DNA from: Gottfriedia acidiceleris
GTDB lineage: Bacteria; Bacillota; Bacilli; Bacillales; Bacillaceae_G
Assembly (NCBI RefSeq): GCF_004138285.1
Contig: NZ_SCFN01000005.1
Span: 248,001 to 312,000 of the forward strand
Direction: 5' to 3'
DNA length: 64,000 nucleotides
Part shown: in pieces, positions 26,961 through 36,573 of the stretch
How the letters are laid out: each line of letters starts with the position of its first letter
Position numbering within the stretch: position 1 is the stretch's first letter
Translations under genes and position numbers: made by a program
Notes under the pieces: model-generated
What the model was told of the DNA's origin: nothing
The model's database searches: none
What the model saw: only the letters and a program-made list of their open reading frames with translations

Positions 26961-28205
26961 ATGAAAAATACTATAAAGCTACAAAAAGATATTACCTTTA
27001 ATGTACAACATATTTTTATTTTAATAATGATCCTATTTTTCGGTTTTACAACTTTAAGAATCGGTATGTTTGGAATTGGCGAAGCAATTTTATTACTTTT
27101 TTGCATCAATCAAATAATTAGTCAACAGGATATTTATATATCGACAGAAAAACATTTATTTACGATATTTTGGGTTTATTATATTGTAGTCATTATTATA
27201 GGCTACGCAGTAAATACATTTTTAGCAATCAATCCACAATTTATAAAATTTGACCTAATGTCTTATACCGTCATCTTATTTTTATGTTTTACTTTTGAAT
27301 TGGCTTTTAAGAAAAGTAGTTTTTCAAATTTATATAAGTTACTCCGTTTTATTTATTTCGGAGGTATTAGTGTAATTGGATCCTTGTATTTTATTTATTT
27401 AAAAGGAATTTATAGCTTATTTGGATTTCCATTAACGTATGCAGGCTCAAGCATTTTTTCCCCATTTGCAAATGACTATCACCAGTTTGCGTATTTTGTA
27501 GCTCCTTTACCGTTTATTGGACTCTATATGGTTGGAAAAGAGAGCAATCTTTTTTATAAGATTGTAGCATTACTAGGAATAGTTTTATGTATAAAGATCG
27601 GGATGGCTACAACGTCTTCTACATTAGAATCGTCTTGGGTTATTACAACATTATTGTTTTGCGTGCTGAAGGTTTTAGAGGTTTTAAAAGGGTTAAATAA
27701 ATCTAAGAGCATTATTATCGCATTCATTTGTTTCGTTATTTTAATGTTAATCATTAATTATGACAGCATAATATTATTTATTAATGATTTCTTTAAGGGA
27801 GATTCAAATGGCGAGAATAGGCTGGTTATATGGAGTAATGCTATAAAAGCTTGGAAGCACTCTCCTATCTTTGGGTTAGGGCCAGGATCATTTAGTGGGC
27901 AAGAGGTGTTTTTTGGCTATGAAGCGCATAATACGTTTCTACAAATATTAACACAAGGAGGTATTATGGGAGGGATTGCTTATATCCTCTTAGTAAAAAA
28001 GTTAACTAAAATGACATCCGTAAATGTTTATATTTTGTGTGCAGTAGTATCGTTAATTGCTTATGGATTAGGTATAAATGATTTACGAAGAACGGTTTTA
28101 TGGTTTTATTTTATCTTGTTTTATTTTCTTAGTTTAAAAAGTAGGGGAGGTAAAAGTAATGGAGCCACCGTTATTAACCATAATCGTACCAGTATACAAC
28201 GCTGA
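26961..28205 (+). CDS. Wzy-type exopolysaccharide polymerase
   Basis: A 414-aa protein with about eleven hydrophobic segments. The large loop carries GLGPGSFSG and AHNTFLQILTQGGIMG, the Wzy_C/O-antigen-ligase signature. It would polymerise flipped repeat units outside the membrane. In B. subtilis the corresponding cluster position holds EpsG, which is a different subfamily. Its end overlaps the next glycosyltransferase by 47 bases. Confidence 0.85.
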   Translation: MKNTIKLQKDITFNVQHIFILIMILFFGFTTLRIGMFGIGEAILLLFCINQIISQQDIYISTEKHLFTIFWVYYIVVIIIGYAVNTFLAINPQFIKFDLMSYTVILFLCFTFELAFKKSSFSNLYKLLRFIYFGGISVIGSLYFIYLKGIYSLFGFPLTYAGSSIFSPFANDYHQFAYFVAPLPFIGLYMVGKESNLFYKIVALLGIVLCIKIGMATTSSTLESSWVITTLLFCVLKVLEVLKGLNKSKSIIIAFICFVILMLIINYDSIILFINDFFKGDSNGENRLVIWSNAIKAWKHSPIFGLGPGSFSGQEVFFGYEAHNTFLQILTQGGIMGGIAYILLVKKLTKMTSVNVYILCAVVSLIAYGLGINDLRRTVLWFYFILFYFLSLKSRGGKSNGATVINHNRTSIQR

Positions 28206-29178
28206 AAAAACAATTGTTCGTGCGATCAACAGCATTATAAAACAATCGTTCCAGGATTTTGAGTTAATTCTTATAAATGACGGTTCAAAAGATAATAGCC
28301 TACAAAGAATGAACGAGATAGCAATAAATGATTCGCGTATTAAGATTTATGATATACCTAATTCGGGTGTAAGTAATGCAAGAAACTATGGTCTTGAGCA
28401 GGCAAATGGAAGATATACTACATTTTTGGATGCTGATGATTACTATATTGAAAATGCATTTGATGAAATTTTAAGGGCTCTTGATGAAAAGAACCAACTA
28501 ATCATATTTGGATATAATGTTGAGTCAAATCAAAAAAATTCCTTAATTAGAACCCCAAATAAAGAATCGGTCCAATTCTCGAATGAGAAGCAATTCAGAA
28601 GCTATGTAGTTACGTTAATACAGAATGAACTAATTAATGCACCGTGGAATAAGGTTTATTTAACTAGTTATTTAAATGAAAATAAAATTATGTTTGATCC
28701 GACTTTAAATATTGGTGAAGATTTAAAGTTTAATTTATCCGTTATACGCGATATAAAATATGCAAATATAATAAACAAGGCTTTAATAAACTATTGTGTA
28801 CAAAAAGGTGAAGGACTTGTATCACGATTTAGAATAAATCGGTTTGATGTTAGATATAACATTATCAATGATATAAAGGAATTATTAACTTATTGGGAGT
28901 TATATTCTGAAAATAAACCCATGGTAGACCAAATGTTAATTAGGGATATCATGGGTTATTTTATGGACTTTTATAAGGCCAGCTGCAAGCTCTCATATAG
29001 TGAAAAGCTTGAACGAATTAGTGAGGTTATTAATCGAAATGAAATTAAAGAAGTAATGGTTAAAAATGAGATTAAGGATTTTGCTACCAGTCTAATAAAA
29101 CTAATACTTAGAACTAATAATAGTATGTTTATATTGTTATCAGCAAAAATTTTTAATACAAGGCGAGCGATGAGATGA
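28159..29178 (+). CDS. GT2 glycosyltransferase (1 of 4 in cluster)
   Basis: GT-A fold, 339 aa. N-terminal VPVYNAEKTI, INDGSKDNS and the metal-binding LDADDYY are the GT2 marks. ATG preceded by GGGGAGG within the polymerase gene. It adds one sugar of the repeat unit on the inner membrane face. A relation to EpsE is possible, but the clutch function cannot be judged. Confidence 0.85.
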   Translation: MEPPLLTIIVPVYNAEKTIVRAINSIIKQSFQDFELILINDGSKDNSLQRMNEIAINDSRIKIYDIPNSGVSNARNYGLEQANGRYTTFLDADDYYIENAFDEILRALDEKNQLIIFGYNVESNQKNSLIRTPNKESVQFSNEKQFRSYVVTLIQNELINAPWNKVYLTSYLNENKIMFDPTLNIGEDLKFNLSVIRDIKYANIINKALINYCVQKGEGLVSRFRINRFDVRYNIINDIKELLTYWELYSENKPMVDQMLIRDIMGYFMDFYKASCKLSYSEKLERISEVINRNEIKEVMVKNEIKDFATSLIKLILRTNNSMFILLSAKIFNTRRAMR

Positions 29179-30179
29179 AAATTAGTATTATAGTAGCGGC
29201 ATATAACGTTGAGAATTATATTGAAAAATGTCTTAAATCGATTATCGAACAAACATATAAACACCTTGAAATTATAGTAGTGAATGATGGTTCTACAGAT
29301 CGTACACTTGAGGTCACTCAAGAGATATCAAAGACTGATGAAAGAATTGTAATTGTAAACAAGTCCAATGGGGGCCTTAGCTCTGCTAGGAATGCCGGGC
29401 TAGATTTAGTCACGGGAGATTATGTAGGCTTTGTGGATGGCGATGATTATATTGCAACTGATATGTACGAAGGCCTTTTAGAAGAAATGATTAAACATAA
29501 GTGCGAGATTGCTATGTGTGCTGTTTTAAGGGTTTATAACGATTATACTGTACCCGATAGTATCATGGATCACTTAGTAGTTTTAAACAAGATAGAAGCT
29601 TTGAGTGCTTTAATTGACGAAAAATATATTAAACATTACGCAGTTAATAAACTTTATAAAGCTTCTCTATTTAAAGATATAAGATATCCAGAAGGTAAGT
29701 TATACGAAGATATTTTTACAACTTATAAGCTATTTGCTCGTGCGAATCAATTAGTATACTCCAATAAAATAGGCTATTACTATATCCAAAGAGAAGGTAG
29801 TATTTTAAGGTCAAAATACAACGAAAGAAAATTAGATTGTATTCAAGCCTTTAGTGAGTTTAAATCCTATGTAGATCAAGAACTCCCAGAACTTAGTAGG
29901 AAATTATTATGGCGTTTAAATTTGTCTAAAATGAATTCATTGATGGATATGCTAAAATCCGAATCTCTTTATGGAAATTGTGAGTTTAATGAGATTGGTT
30001 CAAGACTTACAAAAGAGTTAAGGAAAAATAGCTTTTTTTTTATAGGAGGTACTAATATACCAACCATATTTAGAATTCTAGCTCCGCTTAGTTACGGGGG
30101 TTATCCGTTTATGAGAATGTTGTTTAAAACGACTATTGTTAAAAATTATGTTCATCAAAGATCATTAAAGCTGTTATAG
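29175..30179 (+). CDS. GT2 glycosyltransferase (2 of 4)
   Basis: A 334-aa GT-A enzyme with VNDGSTDRT and VDGDDYI (DxD). Its ATG overlaps the stop of the preceding gene by four bases. The body resembles EpsH/EpsJ of B. subtilis. Donor and acceptor are unknown. Confidence 0.85.
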   Translation: MKISIIVAAYNVENYIEKCLKSIIEQTYKHLEIIVVNDGSTDRTLEVTQEISKTDERIVIVNKSNGGLSSARNAGLDLVTGDYVGFVDGDDYIATDMYEGLLEEMIKHKCEIAMCAVLRVYNDYTVPDSIMDHLVVLNKIEALSALIDEKYIKHYAVNKLYKASLFKDIRYPEGKLYEDIFTTYKLFARANQLVYSNKIGYYYIQREGSILRSKYNERKLDCIQAFSEFKSYVDQELPELSRKLLWRLNLSKMNSLMDMLKSESLYGNCEFNEIGSRLTKELRKNSFFFIGGTNIPTIFRILAPLSYGGYPFMRMLFKTTIVKNYVHQRSLKLL

Positions 30180-30193
30180 GAGCGAAACTTTTT

Positions 30194-31306
30194 ATGAAAA
30201 AAGTATTATTTGTAGTGGATAAGATGGTCTTAGGAGGAGCTGAGAAAGTATTAGTAGATATAATAAATAATCTTCCAAAAAATAAGTATGAAATAACCAT
30301 TTTTGCACTATTTGATGGAGGTGAACTGAGTAACCATATACATAATGGTGTAAAAAGTATAAGTTGGTTTAATAAACAATATAAAGGAATATACCGGATC
30401 ATTAAGTATATGGATCCTAAAAAAATATATACAGACAATATTAAAGAGGAATTTGATATCGAAATTTCCTTTAAAACGGGTATGCCAGAGAAGATAGTAG
30501 CTGCTTCGCCTAATAACAAATCACTAAAAATAGCTTGGATACACGGCGATATGACATATCAAAACTATGGACTTGAAAATCATAGATCAAAGAAGAGACA
30601 GTTAGACTGTTATTCAAAGTTTGACCGCATAGTGTGTGTTTCGGAAAAGTGTGTTGAAGGCTTTATGGATGTTATCGGAGACTTTAAAAAATTTAGTGTT
30701 ATACATAATGGTGTAGATATAGATAATGTACGACTGTTAGCTAATGAACGAAAAGAATTAGATTATTCTTCCGATAAAGTTATTTTTTCTACTATTTCTA
30801 GACTTAATTATGAAAAAGGTATTGATCGATTAATTCTTGCTGTTGAAAAACTTGTTAAAGAAAAACTGACGGACTTCCATATTTATATAGTAGGTGGTGG
30901 AATCTTAAAAAATGACCTTCAAGATATGATTAATGAGAGAAGCTTAAATGACTATATTACGCTTCTTGGCGCAAAAAGTAATCCATTTAAGTATGTAAAC
31001 GGAAGTGATGCATTTATATTATCTTCAAGAAGTGAAGCACTATGTATTTCAGTGATTGAATCGATGGCATTAGAGCTTCCTGTTATATCGACAAATTGTG
31101 GAGGAGTTACTGAAATAATTGGAGATTCCGAGTTTGGTATATTAGTAGAGAATAGCCAGGAGGGTATTTATCAAGGACTTAGGCAGTTTATTCAAAAAAA
31201 ACTATTACTTAAAGAAATTTATACTAAAAAAAGTTCAGAAAGAAGCAAAGATTTTAGTTTGAATTCCATGATTTCTAAAATTGAGGTGCTATTTGAAAAT
31301 GCCTAA
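30194..31306 (+). CDS. GT4 glycosyltransferase (EpsF-like)
   Basis: A 370-aa GT-B enzyme. N-terminal GGAEKVLVDI is the glycine-rich acceptor loop. The C-terminal SSRSEALCISVIESMALELPVIS segment carries the EX7E donor-site motif. TAGGAG precedes the ATG. It is embedded among GT2 genes, with its end overlapping the following start. Confidence 0.87.
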   Translation: MKKVLFVVDKMVLGGAEKVLVDIINNLPKNKYEITIFALFDGGELSNHIHNGVKSISWFNKQYKGIYRIIKYMDPKKIYTDNIKEEFDIEISFKTGMPEKIVAASPNNKSLKIAWIHGDMTYQNYGLENHRSKKRQLDCYSKFDRIVCVSEKCVEGFMDVIGDFKKFSVIHNGVDIDNVRLLANERKELDYSSDKVIFSTISRLNYEKGIDRLILAVEKLVKEKLTDFHIYIVGGGILKNDLQDMINERSLNDYITLLGAKSNPFKYVNGSDAFILSSRSEALCISVIESMALELPVISTNCGGVTEIIGDSEFGILVENSQEGIYQGLRQFIQKKLLLKEIYTKKSSERSKDFSLNSMISKIEVLFENA

Positions 31307-32321
31307 TAGACCATTAGTTAGTATCATAATTCCTATTTATAATTCTGAAAAGTTTCTTAATAATACAGTAGAGAGCGTTTTAAATCAGACATACGAAAAT
31401 TTTGAATTAATATTAGTCAATGATGGCTCAACTGATACAAGTGCTCAAATATGTGATGCCTTCGCTAAGATTGATCATAGAATCCAAGTGCTTCACATCT
31501 CCAATAATGGACCTGGGAATGCAAGAAATCTTGGGATATCATTAGCGAAAGGAAACTATATACAATTTGTCGATAGTGACGATTCAATTGAATTTAATAT
31601 GGTTGAGGAATTAGTAAAATGTATGACAAGGGAGAAGGTTGAAGTAGTAGTCTGTGGAATGAAGAATCTTGACTCGTCTAATCAAGCGACTATTAGCTCC
31701 CATCCTACAAAGCTCTCACTAGATAAAGAAATAAAAAATGATTTTGTTCATTTACTTAAATTAGGTCTTGCTTATTCACCAGTAAATAAGATGTATAGAA
31801 AGTCTATTATTGATGAGTATAACATCAAATTTAATCATGATTTATCAATTGGAGAAGATGCATTATTTAATATCAAATATTTTTCGAAATGCAGTAAAGT
31901 TTATATAAATGATAAGCCGCTATACATTTATCATCGAAGGATAGGGAGCTTAACGAAAAGGATTTTTCATGAAAAAGAAATGGCGCAAATTTTGTTATAT
32001 CAAAAGCTGACCGAATTTTTAGAGAATGGATTGACAACCGATACGTTAAGGGAACTAAATGCTTACTATCTTATGGAATTTAGTTTTATCATTTATCAAA
32101 ATAGCATTGGGATAAAAAGTATAGGTGATTTTTTTGCTAAAGTTAAAGATACTAAAAAGTTTATTAATCGCCCAGAATTTAAAGCAGTAGCTAAAAATAG
32201 TTATTACTATAGTTCTTTGCAGCGATTAATTCTATTGTTTTTAAATATGAAGTGTGAAACTTTACTCATGTTATTGTTATACTGCCATAACAGATTCTAC
32301 AAAAAGCCATTACCTTTATAA
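31299..32321 (+). CDS. GT2 glycosyltransferase (3 of 4)
   Basis: A 340-aa GT-A enzyme with VNDGSTDTS and VDSDDSI. The ATG at 31299, ten bases after GAGGTG, gives MPNRPLVSIIIPIYN. The longer TTG frame at 31281 precedes that site and is unlikely. It overlaps the GT4 gene by eight bases. Confidence 0.85.
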   Translation: MPNRPLVSIIIPIYNSEKFLNNTVESVLNQTYENFELILVNDGSTDTSAQICDAFAKIDHRIQVLHISNNGPGNARNLGISLAKGNYIQFVDSDDSIEFNMVEELVKCMTREKVEVVVCGMKNLDSSNQATISSHPTKLSLDKEIKNDFVHLLKLGLAYSPVNKMYRKSIIDEYNIKFNHDLSIGEDALFNIKYFSKCSKVYINDKPLYIYHRRIGSLTKRIFHEKEMAQILLYQKLTEFLENGLTTDTLRELNAYYLMEFSFIIYQNSIGIKSIGDFFAKVKDTKKFINRPEFKAVAKNSYYYSSLQRLILLFLNMKCETLLMLLLYCHNRFYKKPLPL

Positions 32322-32358
32322 AACGAGCAAAAAAATAAAATTGGAGGTAAAAATTTAG

Positions 32359-33363
32359 ATGCCACTTATTTCGGTAATAATCCCAGTGTATAATGTTGAA
32401 AAATATATAAGTACTTGTTTAGATTCAGTCCTAACACAATCGATGATTGATTTTGAAGTATTGCTCATTAATGATGGCTCAACAGATGGATCAGCAGATA
32501 TTTGTGACGAGTATTCAAATAAAGATAAAAGAGTAAAAGTCTATCATAAAAAGAATTCTGGACCTAGTAGTGCTAGAAATTTTGGAATTCAAAAAGCTTC
32601 TGGGGAATATATAATGTTTATTGACGCCGACGATTATATAGAGCAAGATACTTTTAAAATAGTAAATTTTGAAGCAGAAAGATTTGGTGCAGATATAGTA
32701 GTGTTTCCTATATTTGAAAAAAAGGGAGAAGTCATTCAAATATATAATATTGCTGAGAGCCATTTTGATGACAAAGAAAGTAAAAAAGGTTTCTTAAAAG
32801 AAGTTTGGCTAAAATCTGGTTTATTAGCTTCACCAGTTAATAAAATATATAAAGCAGAGGTTATTAAAAATAATAATATTTTATTCAATGAGGAGTATTG
32901 TATAGCAGAGGATTATTTATTCAACATGGAATATATCGATGCTGCTAGTAGGGGCCTTAGTATAAAAACGCCTTTGTATTATTATGTTAGACATAATAAT
33001 AGTATCTCAACTAAAGTATTTTATAATAAATTTGATATTGCATTAGCCGTGTATAGAGAGTCTTTAAGATTATTGAGCAAGTATAGTATTAAAGAGGTAG
33101 AGTATATAAACAAAATTCATACAGAATTTGCTACAGGTTTAATTCGTGCTATGTATGAAGCAACTAGACGAGGGTATAAAAGGAACTTTTTTAAAAAGCT
33201 AAAAGAAATTAAAAAGTGCATGACTAGTAAAGAAACTAGGGCACTTTTTACAGGTTCTCTAGATTTTTCTACTTTCAACAATTTCGTTATTTTTTGTTTA
33301 AGATATAAACAGAGTTTTATATTTTATTTAGTGTTTAAACTAAAAAACCTATTTTTTGAGTAA
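32359..33363 (+). CDS. GT2 glycosyltransferase (4 of 4)
   Basis: A 334-aa GT-A enzyme with INDGSTDGS and IDADDYI. About half identical by eye to the preceding gene over the first 110 residues, suggesting duplication. GGAGG precedes the ATG. Confidence 0.85.
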   Translation: MPLISVIIPVYNVEKYISTCLDSVLTQSMIDFEVLLINDGSTDGSADICDEYSNKDKRVKVYHKKNSGPSSARNFGIQKASGEYIMFIDADDYIEQDTFKIVNFEAERFGADIVVFPIFEKKGEVIQIYNIAESHFDDKESKKGFLKEVWLKSGLLASPVNKIYKAEVIKNNNILFNEEYCIAEDYLFNMEYIDAASRGLSIKTPLYYYVRHNNSISTKVFYNKFDIALAVYRESLRLLSKYSIKEVEYINKIHTEFATGLIRAMYEATRRGYKRNFFKKLKEIKKCMTSKETRALFTGSLDFSTFNNFVIFCLRYKQSFIFYLVFKLKNLFFE

Positions 33364-33553
33364 ACCTTATTATTATAGAAACCTTAGATTTCCGTACCAA
33401 ATAATGGAGCGGATTTTTTATTTTGTTCTATTTAAAAATCAACCTTAGAAAAGGACTCCAAGCTAGAATTTAGACTAGTAGATCTAAAAATTGTTTTGTT
33501 TTAGTATACTTGAACATTTTTTACTGAGTATTTTTAGTAAGTGAGGGGTATTT

Positions 33554-33715
33554 TTGATTTCAATTAATCTAACACAAGAGCAACTATTTAAGATTATGGA
33601 GAATATTTTTAAAAAGGGTAATGAATCAAATAATTTGGAAACAAAGGATGCAGTAAATGAAATAAAGCAAAGCATACTCACTGTCTGTGCTACAAGTTCT
33701 GGAAACAAAAAATAA
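33554..33715 (+). CDS. Small unrecognised protein between glycosyltransferases and epsL
   Basis: A 53-codon frame starting at TTG, nine bases after GAGGGG, and ending 26 bases before epsL. It begins MISINLTQEQLFKIMENIF and contains one Cys. It is probably a single amphipathic helical hairpin with no membrane segment. It has the base composition and strand of the neighbours. Family unknown. The 190 bp before it show no gene. Confidence 0.5.
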   Translation: MISINLTQEQLFKIMENIFKKGNESNNLETKDAVNEIKQSILTVCATSSGNKK

Positions 33716-33741
33716 ATTATTCATTATAGGAGATAAGGAAT

Positions 33742-34341
33742 ATGAAAAGAGTAATCGATTTAATTAGTTCACTAACTCTATTAATCTTATTATTTCCAAT
33801 TTTAGTTTTAGTAGCCATTGCAATAAGGTTAAAAATGGGCTCACCTATATTATTTACCCAACAAAGACCTGGCCTATATGGAAAGCCATTTTCTCTTTAT
33901 AAATTTCGCACAATGAGTAATTTATATGATGAGCAAGGTAATTTACTTTCAGACGACAAAAGATTATCAGGCCTTGGAAAGTTTTTAAGGAAATATAGTT
34001 TAGATGAGTTTCCCCAGTTATTAAATATTATAAAAGGGGATATGAGTCTAGTTGGACCAAGACCATTCTTAATGGAGTATTTATCTCTTTATACAAAAGA
34101 TCAGATGTTGAGACATAATGTTAAACCTGGAATAACAGGTTGGGCTCAAGTGAATGGCAGAAATGAAATTACATGGGAGGAGAAATTTAAATTGGATATT
34201 TGGTATGTAAAAAATCAAAATACGATTCTAGATTTGAAAATTCTCTTCTTAACTTTTTTTAAGGTCATTAAAAGGGAAGGTATTAGTCAGCATGGCCATG
34301 TAACGATGGAAAAATTTAAAGGCTCAAACGAAGTAATGTAG
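33742..34341 (+). CDS. epsL: Phosphoglycosyl transferase EpsL (PglC-like)
   Basis: A 199-aa monotopic enzyme: N-terminal re-entrant helix, then the conserved KFRTM, DEFPQLLNIIKGDMSLVGPRP and GITGWAQVNGRN segments. It transfers phospho-sugar from the UDP-diacetamido sugar to undecaprenyl phosphate and so starts the repeat unit. Confidence 0.93.
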   Translation: MKRVIDLISSLTLLILLFPILVLVAIAIRLKMGSPILFTQQRPGLYGKPFSLYKFRTMSNLYDEQGNLLSDDKRLSGLGKFLRKYSLDEFPQLLNIIKGDMSLVGPRPFLMEYLSLYTKDQMLRHNVKPGITGWAQVNGRNEITWEEKFKLDIWYVKNQNTILDLKILFLTFFKVIKREGISQHGHVTMEKFKGSNEVM

Positions 34342-34342
34342 T

Positions 34343-34966
34343 ATGAAGATAATTATATTGGGAAATGGTGGCCATAGTAAAGTCGTTCAAGAAATGGTTA
34401 ATTCACTAAAAATCCATAAAATTATTGCCATTTTAGATGATAAGTATGAATTTGAAAAACAAGAAAACGGAATGATTTATGCACCGTTTTCTTCGATTAA
34501 TAGGCTAATGAGTAACGACACTAGAGCTATCATTGCGGTAGGTGACAATTCTTCCAGAAAAAAAATTGTTAGTACATTAAAACTACGAGATGATCAATAT
34601 ATTTCAATTTCTCATCCAACCGCAGTTATAAGTAAGACAGCCATTATTGGAAATGGTACTGTTGTAATGCCAAAATCAGTTATTAATGCAGAAGCTATAA
34701 TTGGTAATCACTGTATTATTAATACCGGCTCAATTGTAGAGCATGACAACATTATTGGTGACTATTCTCATATTTCGCCAAATTCAACATTAACAGGTAA
34801 CGTTTCATTAGGTGAAGGTGTTCATATTGGTGCATCAGCAACATTAATTCCTGGAGTTACCATTGGAGAATGGTCCGTAGTTGGGGCCGGATCGACAGTT
34901 ATTAAAAATATCCCTTCATACAGTAAAGCTGTTGGAACACCAACAAGAATTATTAATAAAGGTTAA
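34343..34966 (+). CDS. epsM: UDP-amino-sugar N-acetyltransferase EpsM (PglD-like)
   Basis: A 207-aa acetyl-CoA-dependent enzyme. Rossmann N-terminal part (IIILGNGGHSKVV) and left-handed beta-helix hexapeptide repeats from about residue 90, with the catalytic His in VEHDNIIGDY. It starts one base after the epsL stop, so is translationally coupled. Confidence 0.93.
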   Translation: MKIIILGNGGHSKVVQEMVNSLKIHKIIAILDDKYEFEKQENGMIYAPFSSINRLMSNDTRAIIAVGDNSSRKKIVSTLKLRDDQYISISHPTAVISKTAIIGNGTVVMPKSVINAEAIIGNHCIINTGSIVEHDNIIGDYSHISPNSTLTGNVSLGEGVHIGASATLIPGVTIGEWSVVGAGSTVIKNIPSYSKAVGTPTRIINKG

Positions 34967-34997
34967 GAGAGAAAATTTTTAAAAAGGGGGTAATTTT

Positions 34998-36167
34998 GTG
35001 ACAGCAACTAGAATTTATTTATCACCACCTCATATGAGTGGGAATGAACAAAAATATATACAGGAAGCATTTGATTCGAATTGGATTGCACCTCTTGGAC
35101 CTAATGTGGATGCATTTGAAAGAGAGATAGCGTCTTATGTAGGAGCTAGTGAAGCGATGGTCGTAAGTTCGGGTACGGCAGCGATTCATTTGGCTCTTTC
35201 TTTATTAAACGTAACAAGAGGAGATAATGTATTTTGTTCAAGTCTAACTTTTATTGCAAGTGCAAATCCAATTCTTTACCAAGGGGCGGAGCCGGTCTTT
35301 ATCGATTCCGAACCAGAAACATGGAATATGTCACCGAAAGCCCTTGAAAAAGCATTACGTGATGCATACATAGAGAACAAACTTCCGAAAGCAGTAATTG
35401 TTGTAAATTTATACGGCCAAAGCGCAAAGATGGATGAAATTGTCTCTTTATGTAATCAGTATGAAGTTCCAATTGTTGAAGATGCAGCTGAATCACTAGG
35501 TTCTACGTATAAAGGGAGAGCAAGTGGTACATTTGGAAATTTTGGAATTTATTCTTTTAATGGAAACAAAATTATTACAACCTCTGGTGGTGGAGCCTTA
35601 GTATCAGATAATAAAGAGCTGATACAGAAGGCACGTTTTTTAGCTACACAAGCCCGTGATCCAGCCCCATACTATCAACATTCTGAGAGTGGATTTAATT
35701 ATCGAATGAGTAATCTACTTGCAGGAGTCGGAAGGGCGCAACTCCAAGTGTTAGATGACAGAGTTAATACTAGAAGACAAATATTCAAACGATATTATGA
35801 GGAACTGGCTCATATACCCGGGATTAGTTTTATGCCTGAGTTAGCAAATACGCAAAGTAACCGTTGGCTAACTACATTGACAATTAATGAAAAGGAAACA
35901 GGAATTTCCTCTAAAACATTAATTGAAATACTAAATACTAACAATATCGAATCGCGCCATGTTTGGAAACCACTTCATTTACAACCGATCTTTAAGAATG
36001 CCAAATATTACTCCCACACAAAGCATGAACATATAGCTGAACAATTATTTGAAAAAGGTATGTGTCTTCCATCTGGATCAAGTCTATCAGATGAGGAACA
36101 AAACAGGATCATCAGTTGTCTCAAGCAAAATATTGATAAGAACATAAATAAACTAAGTAAGAAATAA
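34998..36167 (+). CDS. epsN: UDP-4-keto-sugar aminotransferase EpsN (PglE-like)
   Basis: A 389-aa DegT/DnrJ/EryC1 PLP enzyme. The PLP lysine is Lys191 in SFNGNKIITT and the aspartate is in VEDAAESLGS (about 162). It aminates the EpsC product, which EpsM then acetylates. GTG start preceded by AAAGGGGG. Confidence 0.93.
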   Translation: MTATRIYLSPPHMSGNEQKYIQEAFDSNWIAPLGPNVDAFEREIASYVGASEAMVVSSGTAAIHLALSLLNVTRGDNVFCSSLTFIASANPILYQGAEPVFIDSEPETWNMSPKALEKALRDAYIENKLPKAVIVVNLYGQSAKMDEIVSLCNQYEVPIVEDAAESLGSTYKGRASGTFGNFGIYSFNGNKIITTSGGGALVSDNKELIQKARFLATQARDPAPYYQHSESGFNYRMSNLLAGVGRAQLQVLDDRVNTRRQIFKRYYEELAHIPGISFMPELANTQSNRWLTTLTINEKETGISSKTLIEILNTNNIESRHVWKPLHLQPIFKNAKYYSHTKHEHIAEQLFEKGMCLPSGSSLSDEEQNRIISCLKQNIDKNINKLSKK

Positions 36168-36190
36168 CGGAATTAAAGAGGTGAAAGATA

Positions 36191-36529
36191 GTGATTGGGA
36201 GAAATATTCATAAAATCCGTAAAAAGAGAGGGCTTACTTTAACTCAATTAGCTGAACAGGCCAATATATCTAAATCTTACTTAAGTAATATTGAACGTGA
36301 AATTAATGACAACCCTTCAATTCATGTAATGGAAAAAATCTCGACGGTATTAGGGGTAGAGTTGAAAAATTTGTTAAATGAAAAATCTGAAACCTCACTC
36401 TCTCCAGAAAGTGAATGGCTTGAATTAGCCAAGGAGTTAAAAGAATCTGGAATTGAACTTGATGAACTTCGTGAATATAAAACGGTTTTTGAATTTGTGA
36501 AGTGGAAAAATACAAAGATTAATTTTTAG
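36191..36529 (+). CDS. SinR-like regulator inside the eps cluster
   Basis: A 112-aa protein. Residues 1-65 form an XRE helix-turn-helix (LTLTQLAEQANISKSYLSNIER), nearly the same recognition segment as SinR at 51291-51611. A SinR/SinI-type helical dimerisation tail follows (SEWLELAKELKESGIELDELREY). GTG start after AGAGGTG, 23 bp after epsN, so it is co-transcribed with the genes it may control. It may be an SlrR-like partner or a feedback repressor. Confidence 0.85.
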   Translation: MIGRNIHKIRKKRGLTLTQLAEQANISKSYLSNIEREINDNPSIHVMEKISTVLGVELKNLLNEKSETSLSPESEWLELAKELKESGIELDELREYKTVFEFVKWKNTKINF

Positions 36530-36573
36530 AAAGAGACAATTTTTTCTAACTATTAATCCACGAAAGAAAAGGT

